NCBI GenBank assembly: GCA_034670405.1
Contig: JAXDDX010000001.1
Span: 1,267,501-1,331,500, forward strand
Direction: 5' to 3'
Length of the DNA stretch: 64,000 bases
Source of the DNA: Hoplostethus atlanticus
Taxonomy: Eukaryota; Chordata; Actinopteri; Trachichthyiformes; Trachichthyidae
The position numbers were made by a program, and so were the translations under genes. Of the stretch, positions 1-12,289 are shown piece after piece (position 1 is the stretch's first letter; every line of letters begins with the position of its first letter). The notes beneath the pieces were generated by a model. That model did not search any database and was not told the origin of the DNA. It worked only from the letters and a program-made list of their open reading frames with translations.

Positions 1-664
1 CAACGGGTTTCACAGCACAAATCAACCAGGGTCAGGAAGACTCTCCATCCAATCAGTGAAGTTGTTTGGGCCATTTTCTCCCAGTCTCATATCTGACTCA
101 CTCTGCTTATAATCACTTTTTACGTTCTGGTCGAGCTGCAAAGTAAAAAAAAAATCTTACTTTCAAAAAATCGCTGATATCACATTTTATTTTTTTTTCT
201 CTAGTTAATATTAGGTTTGGGCATGCGGCCTTCAGGAAGGTTGAAGGTTTGGTTGATAATAAACTTTTCATCTGTATGTGTGTCTATGTGTGTGTCAAGT
301 GTTTAAGAATATACAATATCCAGCATACAGGTAAAGCAATAAGATGCCAGCATGCTAGCATCTGATGCACAGGCTGCAGTGTAGCTTTTTGTCAGTGTGT
401 GTGTGTGTGTGTGTGCTTTGTACTTCGCTTAGCTTTGGTTTCTGACAGGTGGCGCTTGGTGGGGATATCCTCCTGTGTTAGCCGGTATCAGCTACTTGTA
501 CTGCAGCGTAACAGAAGAATGTTACTTGGTGGTTTGGGAGCCAGGATTGTAAATGCCGGCGACTCTCGGCCTTCTCGTCTCGGCCTTCTACTTCTCAGAA
601 CGGTCACATGGGGGCATACTTGAACCGACAGACTGCTGTTTCTCACCCACCCCAGCACATCCTG

Positions 665-684
665 ACACACACACACACACACGT

Positions 685-714
<30 letters not shown>
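665..714. repeat. (AC)n microsatellite, interrupted
   Basis: An AC dinucleotide tract with one GTG interruption near 682. It is followed by a second AC tract at about 891-918. Confidence 0.95.
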
Positions 715-717
<3 letters not shown>

Positions 718-888
718 CTCGCTCACAGAGGGCTCCGACATTCACTCTCACACAGGGAGACACCCCCTCTCTTTTGAAAACACACAATCACCATTCACTC
801 TGCAAAATCCACACACACCACGTCCTGTCTGCTTGGATACACTTTATCAACACACACACGCTGCCACACATGCGCACTCACACACACG

Positions 889-890
<2 letters not shown>

Positions 891-918
<28 letters not shown>
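891..918. repeat. (AC)n microsatellite
   Basis: AC repeat of about 14 units, with more broken CA-rich sequence on both sides (840-935). Confidence 0.9.
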
Positions 919-921
<3 letters not shown>

Positions 922-2049
922 TACACACACACACAGCGGAGAGGGCCCCTTTGCCTTATTGCCTCTCCACTTGGCTGGTGCCATTTGTTCCACACATTTT
1001 GTCGGTGGATGACGAAGAGTTGCTGGTGGTGCTGATGTAACAGCTAGTCCAGGCCTGTCCTCCCTGGTGAGGAGTTAAAGGGGAATTCCGGTATTTTTAA
1101 ACCTGGGCTCTATTTGTACATATTAGTCATTTATACCCCAAAATAGGAACAAAACGTTTTGGAATTGCTCCAGTAGATCGCCTCAGTCAGCAGTCTTACT
1201 TACCACTTCTCTAATTCTTTTCTCAGAAATCATCCTTCCAGGCACTGGGGGAATATTTGTTGCATCTACTGTCAGATCACTGAGGCTTTGACCCACAAAG
1301 TCTTCACTATAGGTTGAAAATGAAATGTTGCCAATCTTGGAATTTAATCTGAATCTTCTGGTGCTGCTCTGGATAAAACATCACCTAAAAGTAACTTCAA
1401 TATAAATCTGATGCTGGAAAAATCCACCCTAAAACACCAAACACCAAAAACCAAAGAGCTATAGGCGATGTGCCTTTCTTGACCTATTTTGTTGTGGTTT
1501 GTGGTGTAGCCTATTTTTCACATTTCCGTGGATAACTACACAAAAGTAGATGATGTGACACGATATCACGATATCAGCTACGATTTCCTTATGGGGATCA
1601 GTGAAGGATCACGTCATTATTTAAACAGATTATTGAGTCTTGGTCATTTCCCTACTGAGTTGTAAATCCATATGAGTCATATTAAGTCTAATAAATTAAT
1701 ATACTCTGATCTGATCTTACATGATAATAAACATTGTGAATCTTCAGTGCAGACATGCAGAAATAACTCACATTTTAACGATGCTGTATAACACTATCAA
1801 TTATATTATATTAATTAATTAATTATATTATTAATTATATTATATTACTATAGAATTATATTACAAGATTTACATTCAAAGCCGTTATACTCTAATACCA
1901 AGAATTTCACTGTCAACTTAGTGTATGCCTTCAGACCCTGAGATGTGAAATGTATCATATCATCGTACCATCAGTGTTGATTCTTAGTACTACTGGATGT
2001 GGTTTACAGTCAGGCTGCAAGTGCAGACATCTCTGCTGCCCTCCCTCTG

Positions 2050-2092
<43 letters not shown>

Positions 2093-2285
2093 AACAAACA
2101 AACACAATCAGGTTCACTATTCTCTCTCTCTCTGTCTCTCTTTTTCAACTTGTTTTTGAAAATGAAAATGAAAAGCTATGTTCATTTTTTTCTGCGTGCA
2201 CACACACAGGCATGCACAACACCAGAATCACATGTGATTACTACAAACTGGCCAGACCACACACATGATCATACATGCAGTGTGA

Positions 2286-2295
2286 ACACAAACAC

Positions 2296-2349
<54 letters not shown>

Positions 2350-2370
2350 ACGCACACACACACACACACG
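2286..2370. repeat. (CA)n microsatellite, compound
   Basis: A long CA tract with TA and GC interruptions. A (CT)n(CA)n compound tract lies 200 bases upstream, around 2050-2092. Confidence 0.9.
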
Positions 2371-4718
2371 CACAGCTAAGCCATGCTTGGCTCAGTGGGA
2401 GGTGGTGTTGTACGAGCCAGATTCCATCAAGCCCCTTGAAATAGCATAGAAACAGGCAATAGAGTAGAAGAGGGCGTGCTGTTTAAGATGGGCTTAAACT
2501 CTTAAGAAATATGGCAAAGAGTTGAGTTGGCACCATAATAAAAAGGAAAAACATGTTGGTGCATTCATCGATCTGTTGTAAATGTCTCCAAATGTCTTTC
2601 CCTTCCTCTCCATCCAGTGAGCAACAATTTGCTCTTGATAATGGAACAACTTGAACTGTCAAAATGGAATCAAATATCCCTAAATAGCTTGGAAATGTAA
2701 TTCTGTTACTGGATGATGTAATAACATCACATTACAAGAATGATCGAACAAATCGAACAAATAAGAATGTAATAACTTGAGTTGTTACATTATTAGTCAA
2801 TGTTATTATGACATCATCAGTTAAAAATATGTTACAGCCCTTTTGAAGTAATAATTGCTGGTTGTGATTTATTATATCAACAGGTCTTATAACATCTTCG
2901 ACCCATTAGAGGGACATTTCTGTTACATTTTGACAATTATTACACTATCTGGCAGTTATTTATCAGTTGCTATGCCCATTTTGATTCAAGATTTAATGTC
3001 TGTTGAATGTTGGAATATCATGTTTAATGCATTCTGTATTTTTACTGTACTTTTAATGTCATTATGTTCAAACACAGCTCATGATTCTCATCCTCTCATC
3101 ATCATCGTTGTCATCTTTCCTGTCTCCCTTCACTGTTTAATATTTAAATAGTGTTATTTAACTGCTGGTGGTGTCAGAGGATCCAGTGTTGGAGACTGAC
3201 TGCTCTTGAACTTCTTTAGAGGTGCTGAAAAGTGAAAATGCTAAACCAAAGTGGAATTACATGGTAGTTATGTTCCACTGGCTGGGCGAGTCCTTTACCT
3301 TTACACTTTGGGCATTTAGCTGATTCTTATCTACACAGAACAATGAATGTGACAGCAAGATAATCTTTACTTCCTAGATCATCAACATGACAAGCAAACA
3401 ATTCGTGGTCAAGTTGAGTTCATTCCTGCTCTAGCAGCTCTAAAATCAATTTGATATGAGTTGAGAGGCGCTCTTCCACCAAAGGATAGGCAGTGCCACT
3501 GAAAACAAAGCCTAAGTTTGTTTTCATCTTTCTTCAAATTGAAGGATTTCATTCCAAAATTATGTACATCCATTTTGAGAAGATCATGTCTCAATTTTTC
3601 AGAAATATAGATGATAACATTCTCTTGAATGCAATTGTTTTGCAGCTAAATTCCTTCAGATAGCCAATAACCAATAACAATCCGTAATGAGTTTTGCTTT
3701 AAGATATCAAATGTATCAAACAGTGGATATCCTATTTTGGAGCATAACTTCAAAACTAAACTTAACTAATTGTAAGCCAAACGTAACAATGTCTTTTGGG
3801 AAGCCCCGGTCTGCAAACCGTCCTGAGCATTGCAAGGGTTCCTGCACAGAAGGCCCTGAGCTGGACCCAGTCACCCTGCTTGCACTGTCCCTGTCTCATT
3901 GTCCCTGTGCCATGTGTGTCAGCATGTTATCATGTGTGTCAGCATGTCTGCTACTGTGTAAGTTTTTGTCAGAAAACTGAAGAAATTCATGTGCATAAAC
4001 CAGTCAAGGGTGACATCATTTTTCAGATCCTGTCCCCGGTCAGACTAAAATGATCACGTCTAACTACATCCAAAGCTAACATTAATTATTTTGCTTTAGA
4101 GATTTCCTCAAATATGTATTTCTTTATTTGTTAAGGTGGATTTTGATCGGTTTTGAAGCTGCAATGAAAACTAAAAATGCTAGCCATCTGAGCATTCCAG
4201 TATTTGTCCCTGATGCATTCTCTCCTTGCTAACAGTGAGTGAGATGTGACTATCTATCGCTGTCCTGATAGCTTATTTTTTTTATTTAAGATTTAAATCT
4301 TTTTTTTGGTGGACAGCTTCAGACCTAAAGTGCAGAATGCGTGCTCTTGTGGGTTTGTGACATGGTGATAACCCAACATCCGAACCATGGTTGTCAGCAA
4401 AGTTGATAAAAATATAATAACTTTGTCATTATTTCACTAATTTAAAGAGGCGAACTATTGGTAAACGGGAACCAAAAATCCTATACATTTTCGGCAAAGT
4501 CCTGAAATGACGACAACACTATTCTGGTGAATTTATTATACGTGCGATTCTTCCCATGCAGAGCAGATGATGCCTCGGTGTCACGCTCCCTTGCCTACCG
4601 ACTCTCCAGGAACGGACCAGGGATCACAGGAGGGGGGGGGTTGAAGTTAGAAGGGGGAGGAATTTGGGGGACGGACAGGAAAGGGGGTGCCCACGGTGTC
4701 TGGGAGCAGATGGCGTGC

Positions 4719-4744
<26 letters not shown>
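4719..4744. repeat. (CT)13 microsatellite
   Basis: Thirteen uninterrupted CT units. They follow a G-rich stretch (4630-4690) and precede a GT tract at about 4877-4914. Confidence 0.95.
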
Positions 4745-4752
<8 letters not shown>

Positions 4753-5405
4753 TGGTGACGTCCGTTGGGAATTGGAGAGGCCTTTAAGCATTCCTTTAGA
4801 GGCCAAAGACAGATAAGTGAGTTATGCAGTGCACCACCATCTGGGCTCAGACAGCGCCTGGGCTGCAGCTGACAAGTGTGTGTGTGTGTGTGGGTGTGGG
4901 TGTGTGTGTGTGTGTATACCATACTAGTAATGGTGGGGAGGGGTATGGGAGTGTTTCCATAGCGATAGGTCCTATTCCTGGAGAGAGGTCTGTGCATACA
5001 CACACACAGCCCTCCTCCCTAGTTCTGTCTCGTCATTGTTAGCTGGCTCAGATGCTGACTTTGGGAACGTTTTTGGTTTTTTTTCCCCTTTTTCCTTCTG
5101 TTTTCGTCCCCGTGCTTTTTTTTTGTGTCCTCCGGTCCCCACCGTCATTGTCGACAAATTTCAGCCTATTCTTGTGCAGCTGACAGTGTCTTCATGGTAC
5201 ATAGCATCTGTTGTGAAACAGAGGGAGGGAGAGAGGGACGATGGCAGGGGACCATGTTAGGTTTGCCAAATTCCCTACTCCCATCCTCCAGGGCTTTGTA
5301 TGCATTGTAAAATTCTGCGATGCACTGCCAATCCAGATCTCTGCTGGACCTGTTGCATTTATTTATTTCATTCTATAATGTTATAATTGTGCAAATGTGT
5401 GTGTA

Positions 5406-5454
5406 TATTTCACTGGAATTGCACTTTTGCTATTTTTACAATTCCAGTGAAATA
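5406..5454. repeat. Perfect 16-bp inverted repeat (hairpin)
   Basis: TATTTCACTGGAATTG at 5406-5421 is exactly complementary to 5439-5454, with a 17-base loop. A short ACT-rich run follows at 5463-5492. Confidence 0.85.
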
Positions 5455-5957
5455 GCAATACGACTACTACTATTACTACTACTCCTACTCTCTTGTTAGT
5501 GTAGCAGCATTGCTGAAGCAGCTGCTTTACTAAAAGCCCCGATAGCCGATGGAGAAGATCGGTGCATTCTCCAGACAGCCGTCCATCTGCTCTGTCACAC
5601 TCTCTGAAGGACTCTGTGATGTGATATGGATCAGGAGGCCATTTTCACCTCTGCTTGCCATGCAGCTGTTAGCATTCTGGTACCACCGATGGGGTACAGT
5701 GCCATCTCTAATGAGAGATGCTGGTGCTGAGCCCCTCGATGCGCTAGTTTCCATGTGTACAATACAGGCTGAATACCCACTGTGTAAGTACAAAAAACAT
5801 GAACACACTGAAACAGTTCCCCTTTCCTCTCTCTCTTCTGCTCTCTCGCTTTCTTTTATGAGTTAGCCCTCTTCAAAGCATCCTACCGCCCCATCACCTG
5901 CTTCTCCTCTTTCTCTCCCCAGCCAACCATTCATCCATCCATCCATCCATACATCTA

Positions 5958-5960
<3 letters not shown>

Positions 5961-5995
<35 letters not shown>
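5961..5995. repeat. (GT)n microsatellite after (CATC)n
   Basis: About 17 GT units directly downstream of an ATCC-type tetranucleotide run (5933-5960). Confidence 0.95.
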
Positions 5996-5998
<3 letters not shown>

Positions 5999-6340
5999 GC
6001 CATTCCTGCTGTGTAATTGCTGCGTTGCCCTGCGTTGGGACTAAAAGATGTTGCTAATCCGCCAACAGAATACAGCAGGTCAAGCGGCCGGCGTCGTCTG
6101 AATTCAACCCCAGGACCACGGCCACAAATTAGGACAGGCTGACAAGGCCTCGCGGCATTCTGGGTATTGTTGTGTGCTGCCAACAGGCCTCTAAAGCTTT
6201 TGGCCCTGTGTGAAGGAACAGCCAAGGAAAGGTGAAGATTAATAGTGGCTTGTGTGACCTGGGACTAATGGCAATAAATCTTAACAGCCACCAGACACTG
6301 GGCCACAGTCCACGTCTGTCTTTCTCAGTGGCACGCAGAT

Positions 6341-6341
<1 letters not shown>

Positions 6342-6374
<33 letters not shown>
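6342..6374. repeat. (CA)n microsatellite
   Basis: About 16 CA units without interruption. Confidence 0.95.
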
Positions 6375-6375
<1 letters not shown>

Positions 6376-8590
6376 ATCAGCACCATGCACAGGTTGTACA
6401 GCTGGCATGTTAGACTGGCTACCTAACCTAAATAACAGAGGGGGAGAAATGATACATGAATTCCCACAATACATTTTTGACTTTTCAGCATCTTCTCAAA
6501 ACTCCTCAAGTTGCAAGCAGCCTTCTTCAGCATAAAGTCAAATAGTCATGACCTCCGGGAATGAAAAGACTTGCAAAAGGAAGATTACAAGTCCCATTGA
6601 CGAGACGTCTAGCGTTGAGCGTTAGCAGGATGAGCCCAAATTCTGCCACTCCTCGCTGCTCTGCTGCCTGATGAATGATGGTCCTTTGTTGTGTGTCCCA
6701 TAATGGCTGCCGTGGCTGTCCCTTTTCATGGGACCTGGCGAGCAAATGTGAGGCGCGAATAGCATTAGTCCGAGTCAGTGCACCCATAGCGGTGTAGCCA
6801 GCCCTGAAAACACAGCCCGCTAGCCCTCCTTCCCAAGTTTTATGAGCCAAGATGATTGAAGGAGAAGAAAACTGGCTTGTCAATAGAGAGGGACAGGGCG
6901 AGAGAGGAGAGCGGAGCGAGGAGGACAGTCGTCAGAGATGGATGGATGGACAGATAAAAGAGAGAAAAGCAGCCACTGAACAGAGGACTCGCATCCCCGG
7001 CAAGACGGAGTGTGAAGGGGAACAGGTTTGGCTCAGAGGGAGTGAAAGGGAGATGGACAAAGAGAGAGGAGAGAAGAATGGAGGTGGAGGACTCTGGCTG
7101 TCAGGACTGGCGCTGGGATGGAGTTAGATCTCATTTCTCAAGTGTCATCCCACTATCTCCGTCTCCTCCTCTCCCCTCTCCGTCCAATTACCGCCACAAT
7201 GCGACAGGCCCCTTCCTGCCGAGTTGCATATGGCTCTCTAGTTGTAAAACCATCATTCCCAAGTGAAGCCATCCACTTTTGATAGGTACAGTATGCGTGT
7301 AACTCAAAAGACCCGCGGTCGGTTGTTGTCTGACTGGGTGTGAGGTGCAGCGCCCTGTCATCTCAACAGCTTTTCTTTTGAGGATGATAAGACGGCGACC
7401 AGTCCATCGCAGCAACCGTGTACAATTAAATCATCTCCTACTGTCAGTTCCCATGTTGGCCCCCAAAAAAACACATTAGTCAGTTTTCTCCGGGGCCCTA
7501 CTAGGCTTTTGTTTCTTCTTCTTCTGAAACAGAGCTGGGTCAATTCACTTTCATCTCAAACAATTAAAAATGTCCTTAGAAACTGCAGCTAATTTCCTAA
7601 TGATTGATCATTAAATGTCAATTATTTTTGAATAGGGTGGATGAGACTGCTTTTGATATTTTATCTGATATTTTAATAATATAACTAAAGTAGTTTTTAG
7701 AACATAAGTAGACAATATAGGTCACTTGTTTTGAAATCCTCTGCTCAAAGGTAGATGTCCTCTGTCTCTTGTGCATGTAATCAATATTAACTTTATGATT
7801 CGGTTAAATTGAAAGTGACCTTCCATGTTGTGAAGGAACTCAGCCGCTGATCACATACCATCACTGGCTGTAATGGTACTCGTCTGCTGGAGGAATGCAC
7901 CACATGCACCAAAAAAGCATGCTCGCACACACACCATATGGTGACGGTACCACGGAGAGCAGTGTGTCGGTATGACTGCCCCTCAGGGTCAGCTGCAGGA
8001 CACTTGGTAGGTGTCTCGGTGTCTTGCTCAAGGACACTTTGGCAGTTTGGATGCTTGGGAGTGGTGGGGTAGCGGGTCCTGGGCCCAGCCCCATTGAGAC
8101 CTGTAGTTACCATCGAGTCCTTTAGCTGAATAGAGCGTCCATCTGCTCTGTAGAAGAATGTAAGGCTGTATTTCACTTGACGTTAACTGGTGAGATCCAA
8201 TGCGGCTCCACACCCACTACCATCGACTACCGTAAGGTTTCCTAAGTTAATTCACCTAACTGACTAGAAGTACTGCTGGAAAAGGGTCAAAGGTGGGAGA
8301 GTTTAAGTTGACTGAAAAAAGTGAAAGCATTGCCTGATATATCACTCTTAAATACATATAATTATATATATTATGATATTATATATGTTAAATCTAACTC
8401 TAAAAATCAAGGCTGTGTAATTCTACTGTTGCATTAGGAGATAAATACATTTCTTCAAACACTTTTGCTCCTAACTATAATCCTATTGTGATAGCTAATA
8501 TCTACAACATTGTAGCTAAATTCATTTTTAAATTATTGCACTTTGGAAAACTACATCATATATAATATGATATATTAGAATGACTGTGTT

Positions 8591-8950
8591 GCAAAGAGGC
8601 AACACAGTCATTTATTCGTTTTTAGGGGGATGCTGCACACTGACTAACACACTGACTAACACACTGACTAACTTAAAATCTTTAAAGCTACCTCGAAAGC
8701 TACCTCAATTGCATTATTGTATATAAACTGCAATATACAGTAAACCAGAACCAAATCTTTGCTACAACCAAAATTATTTGAACTGTGAAATAGAGTAAAG
8801 TTTAGCCTGCTGTATTTTAGAGATGGGTTATTTCGAGGTAGCTTTAAAGATTTTAAGTTAGTCAGTGTGTTAGTCAGTGTGTTAGTCAGTGTGTTAGTCA
8901 GTGTGCAGCATCCCCCTAAAAACGAATAAATGACTGTGTTGCCTCTTTGC
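8591..8950. mobile_element. Foldback (long inverted-repeat) element with internal 12-bp tandem repeats
   Basis: The left arm 8591-8698 (108 bases) and right arm 8831-8950 (120 bases) are near-perfect inverted copies. They differ mainly by one unit of a 12-bp tandem repeat (CTGACTAACACA type): three units on the left and four on the right. Arm ends read GCAAAGAGGCAACACAG and its complement. The unpaired centre (8699-8830) is AT-rich and non-coding. The 14 bases just left of the left arm (8577-8590) are themselves an inverted copy of the arm end, giving a small extra hairpin. I see no clear target-site duplication, so the superfamily is open; a foldback or MITE-type non-autonomous DNA element is the best description. 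Confidence 0.75.
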
Positions 8951-9233
8951 ATTTAAATTTCTATTTGTAATTTCTAGTTGTCTCATATGACTGGTAATGT
9001 GTGCATATTGGCCCACATTGCCAATATCATCCCAAATAGTAAAAAAAAAAATTGAAATTGAAAAGTGAACACATTTTGGACATTTTGGAGCTTTGGTCAG
9101 CTCTGTGGTGGAATGTGAATGATGGGACTTCAAGCTGGTGGCGCCAAATCCATACCATGACCTTTTCACCCCGGTTTCAGGCGGGAAAACAGCCTACTAC
9201 ACTGACATCTTCTGAGTGATGTCATGACAATTA

Positions 9234-9591
9234 CACTGGAAAAAAATATTTAGTCTAGTATTGAGTCTTAAAGCTTTATTTTTCTTAAAACAACTGAACA
9301 GTGGGGTGGGATACTTCCGCTTGTTTCCAATGCAAATCATTTTGTTTCAAGAGTTTTCTACAAGTGTCATTTTATCAATAGGCCTACTTGTGGAAGGATC
9401 TGCCATATTCTGCCTTTTTCAAGATATTGTCACTTGTTTTAAGAAATTTCTCGAAACTTGTAAAATTGTATGGGAAACAAGTGGATTTTGTCATCAGACT
9501 GACCGGGTTTTTTTTCATTTGTTTTAAGGAAAACAAGATTTTAAAACGCAATACTAAATGGCTTGATAAAATTGCTATTTTTTTTTCAGTG
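9234..9591. mobile_element. Short TA-flanked inverted-repeat element, copy A
   Basis: Begins CACTGGAAAAAAA and ends TTTTTTTTCAGTG, with TA on both sides (9232-9233 and 9592-9593). The interior carries repeated blocks like CTTAAAACAAGTG and GTTTTAAG that are shared with the copies at 9765-10270 and 11529-11823. It has no coding capacity. The TA flanks would fit a Tc1/mariner-type MITE; the family name is not known to me. Confidence 0.7.
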
Positions 9592-9764
9592 TACGCACGC
9601 ATCACGACGCCAAATTCCTCCAAACCCTTCCTGCAGGTCAACAGGAAACCCTTTTAAGAGCAAAGCCTATATGGCATCCTTTGGCTGCTGTACTCGTGAT
9701 GAAATGAATGAGATGCGTGATGTCTAAACAGTGAACAGTCACGATAGGTCCGGGGACAAGCACA

Positions 9765-10270
9765 CACTGCAAAAATATTCTTATTAACAAGTCATTAAGT
9801 AGCTATAATATTACATTTTGAAATCTTGTTTTTCTTAAAACAAGTGGAAAAATATATTACCTTAAAAAAATATATTCTATTCCCTTGTTTTCAAAGCATT
9901 TTCACTTATATAAATAGCAGCCAAAGCATCACATGCACTACAAACAATGTCCACCTTAACAAGTATTCAGTGGTATACTTTTCCTTCAAAAAAGCGAAAA
10001 ACCTGCCATGTGCTTCCACTTGTTTCCATTGCAGTTTCATATATTTCAAAATTTGTTTTTATAGAAACAAGTGTCAATATCTTGAAATAAGGCAGCTCAT
10101 CCCACTTGTATTACAGTAATATCACTTTATTCAAGAAAATCCTTGAATACATTTTATTTGCATTCGAGAAAAATGAGAATGCACCCCACAGGCAGATTTC
10201 TTTCACGAAGAAACTAAATGTTAAGACTCAATACTAGACTGAATACCTTATTAAGCTACTTTTTGCAGTG
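9765..10270. mobile_element. Short inverted-repeat element, copy B
   Basis: Begins CACTGCAAAAATATTC and ends CTTTTTGCAGTG, so the terminal 11 bases are a perfect inverted pair. CA flanks both ends. It carries the same internal TTAACAAGTCATT and TTTTCTTAAAACAAGTGG blocks as copy C, and contains an extra internal segment making it about 150 bases longer than copy A. Confidence 0.75.
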
Positions 10271-10429
10271 CAGAAGCAGTCTAGACTCAAAGGGGATTTG
10301 GGCATTCGCTCCACCACGTTGTGAAACACTGTCAGGGATCTGCTTTTCTGCTGGGGAGGATTTAAATCCGATCCCCTTGATGCGTGGGGAGAGCAAAGTG
10401 AATTAGAGATTGGGGTGGGAGGCTGATTC

Positions 10430-10458
10430 CCCACCCCCACCCCCACTCCCCACCCAAC
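10430..10458 (-). other. G-quadruplex-capable tract
   Basis: On the minus strand there are at least four runs of three or more G separated by one or two bases (C-rich on the plus strand: CCCCACCCCCACCCCCAC and on). No gene lies near. Confidence 0.6.
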
Positions 10459-10689
10459 CGAGGCCGGAGTCGAGATGCAAAGAAAAGGAAAAGACAGAAA
10501 GAAGATATCTGAAAAGCTGCCACGAGTTCCCTGTCACACCGCCTCCTGCGTGGATTGAGCTGTGGTCTTTGTTACCCACGGGCATGAATACTGAGTGGAT
10601 GTAAAGAGAAAAAGCACAGGAGAGGGAGACGACAAAAAAAGAGAGGGGAGGGAGTCGGCATCTGGAAGCACCCAAAAGAAAAAAAAACA

Positions 10690-10995
10690 CTATAATATTC
10701 CTATAACCTTGGTATCACTATAATCTGGTATCCTCATAATATCCTGTTGGTATCACTGTAATATTCCGATGTGAATATTACTAGTGTGTCTGTGGTACTC
10801 CATAGTGAGCTTTTATTTAATATTTAATATTTATTTAATACTCCTATAGTTAACTTATGGTGTTTATTATCTCCTATGGTATCACTGCAGTCTGGTTTCC
10901 CATTAATATTCGTATTATAGGGACCCTTTTTTTATCCTACAGGATTCCTACAATGTTCCTATAGTGACTTTTACTTTTGCTGTGATATTTGTATA
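10690..10995. repeat. Degenerate tandem-like repeat of CTATAGTATTCCTATA type
   Basis: Words such as GGTATCACTATAAT, GGTATCACTGTAATATTC, CCTATAGT and CCTACAATGTTCCTATAG recur irregularly across about 300 bases. This suggests a decayed tandem array. The unit length is not constant enough to give a firm period. Confidence 0.45.
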
Positions 10996-11032
10996 GTATC
11001 CTTCTAAAACTAACACACACACAATCCCCCCA

Positions 11033-11033
<1 letters not shown>

Positions 11034-11070
<37 letters not shown>
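11034..11070. repeat. (AC)n microsatellite
   Basis: About 18 AC units; a second tract follows at 11221-11259. Confidence 0.95.
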
Positions 11071-11072
<2 letters not shown>

Positions 11073-11218
11073 ACACACACAATGCACACGACTCTGAGCA
11101 GATCCCTCCCCCGGATACAATCACCTTTATGCAAACACGTGGGTCTCTGTCTGCCCACTCAGCCCCTGGAGTGGGAAGGGGGTGGGGGGTCACAGGTGTC
11201 CTGGGGGGCCCCACCACC

Positions 11219-11220
<2 letters not shown>

Positions 11221-11259
<39 letters not shown>
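11221..11259. repeat. (CA)n microsatellite
   Basis: About 19 CA units after a G-rich then C-rich stretch (11170-11220). Confidence 0.95.
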
Positions 11260-11261
<2 letters not shown>

Positions 11262-11528
11262 ATCAATGATCGCCATTCGCCTGAACACTGCAGATCCAAG
11301 GACTAAAAAGGGAGATGAAAGATTAACAGGATGAATTTTGACGAGGTTCGTTTATTTTCCAACGTCCTCATAATAATAATAATAATAATAATATATAAAT
11401 AATATATAAATAAAGAAGAATGCCTGTCGTGTATAAAAGAAACACAATTGTGTAAATACATTGTTTTTGTGGACTTGTGGTGCGTCAAGTACAGCAGGCC
11501 CGTGCGTCTTAGCGCAAGACACCTTTGA

Positions 11529-11823
11529 ACTGCAGAAATATCCACGTTAACAAGTCATTTAGTCATTGACTCGTAAAGTATTATTTTTATTAAAACAAGT
11601 GGACAGATCTGTCACTGTGGTTTCACTTGACTTGTTTCCAATGCAAATCAACTGATTCAACAATTTTCTTGAATCAGGTGTAATTTCTTCTATACTAAGA
11701 TCTGCTTCATTCCGTCTTATCTCAACAGGCTTGAAACATTGTGTCTTTTGTTGAAAGAAAACGAGATTTTTAGACCCAATACAAGAATAAATTACTTGTT
11801 AAGATGAGCATTTTTTCGCAGGA
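11529..11823. mobile_element. Short inverted-repeat element, copy C (decayed)
   Basis: Starts CTGCAGAAATATCC and ends ATTTTTTCGCAGG. This is a decayed version of the CACTGCAAAAATATTC / TTTTTGCAGTG termini of copy B. Inside are TTAACAAGTCATTTAGTC, TTAAAACAAGTGG and ACTTGTTAAGATGAGC blocks in the same order as copy B. Confidence 0.65.
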
Positions 11824-11999
11824 TGCTGTTTTGGTTGCTGTTGCAATAATTCCTGGCAGCTACAAGACACTTTGGTCTGGGCCAGTGCCTAAACCTATAC
11901 AGACACGAATTCAGCCGTCCATTCGTCACGCTAGGTAAAAAAAAAAAAATCACGCTTTTGGGGAGGGGGGTAAAGGGGGTCAGGGAGCTTTAACTCGGT

Positions 12000-12230
12000 G
12001 ACAAAGCCTCATTTGCAGGTCAATGCGATGGCACACTCGCCTCTCCTCTCCATCCAGCTCGCCTTTGTTCCCTGTCGCCTGCGCTGATGCCAGATGGTCA
12101 TGGAAAATGCTAATTCCCCTTGGCTGATTTTCCTCCTTTCTATATTTAATTGCCGTCTTTGCAGACTGTCCCGTTAATTGTGTGTTTTGAGGGGAAAATG
12201 CGATTTGAGTTTGTTTTTTTTCTCTTCAAA
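12000..12230. promoter_or_regulatory. Candidate conserved non-coding block (inference)
   Basis: A mixed-composition block free of simple repeats, with homeodomain-type cores (TTTAATTGCC, GTTAATTGTG) and GC-rich words. It lies 3' of cdkn1c, where developmental enhancers are common in vertebrates. Nothing here proves activity; it is flagged by texture only. Confidence 0.25.
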
Positions 12231-12289
12231 CTATATGTTCAAGGGCCACGTTTCATCATTTTATTAAACGCCCGAGCATCATTTCCCAC

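Larger units (their letters stand above)
1..8577. other. Intergenic region, no gene supported
   Basis: I find no exon with recognisable protein similarity here. The open frames are short and many are readings of CA/TG or CT/GA tracts. The stretch holds several microsatellites (listed separately), a 16-bp hairpin at 5406-5454, and interspersed-repeat-like pieces. One starts near 1080 (AAAGGGGAATTCCGG) and another is at 2690-2960. Bases 5990-7260 are GC-richer and repeat-poor between their simple repeats, so they could hold regulatory DNA; that is inference only. Confidence 0.6.

Noticed and set aside
399-1040. Overlapping open frames of 74-134 codons on both strands
   Set aside because: They read through CA/TG microsatellites (runs of HTHTHT or CVCVCV) and have no family resemblance.
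1950-2450. Open frames of 69-150 codons
   Set aside because: Low-complexity SLSLSL and HTHTHT translations of CT and CA repeats.
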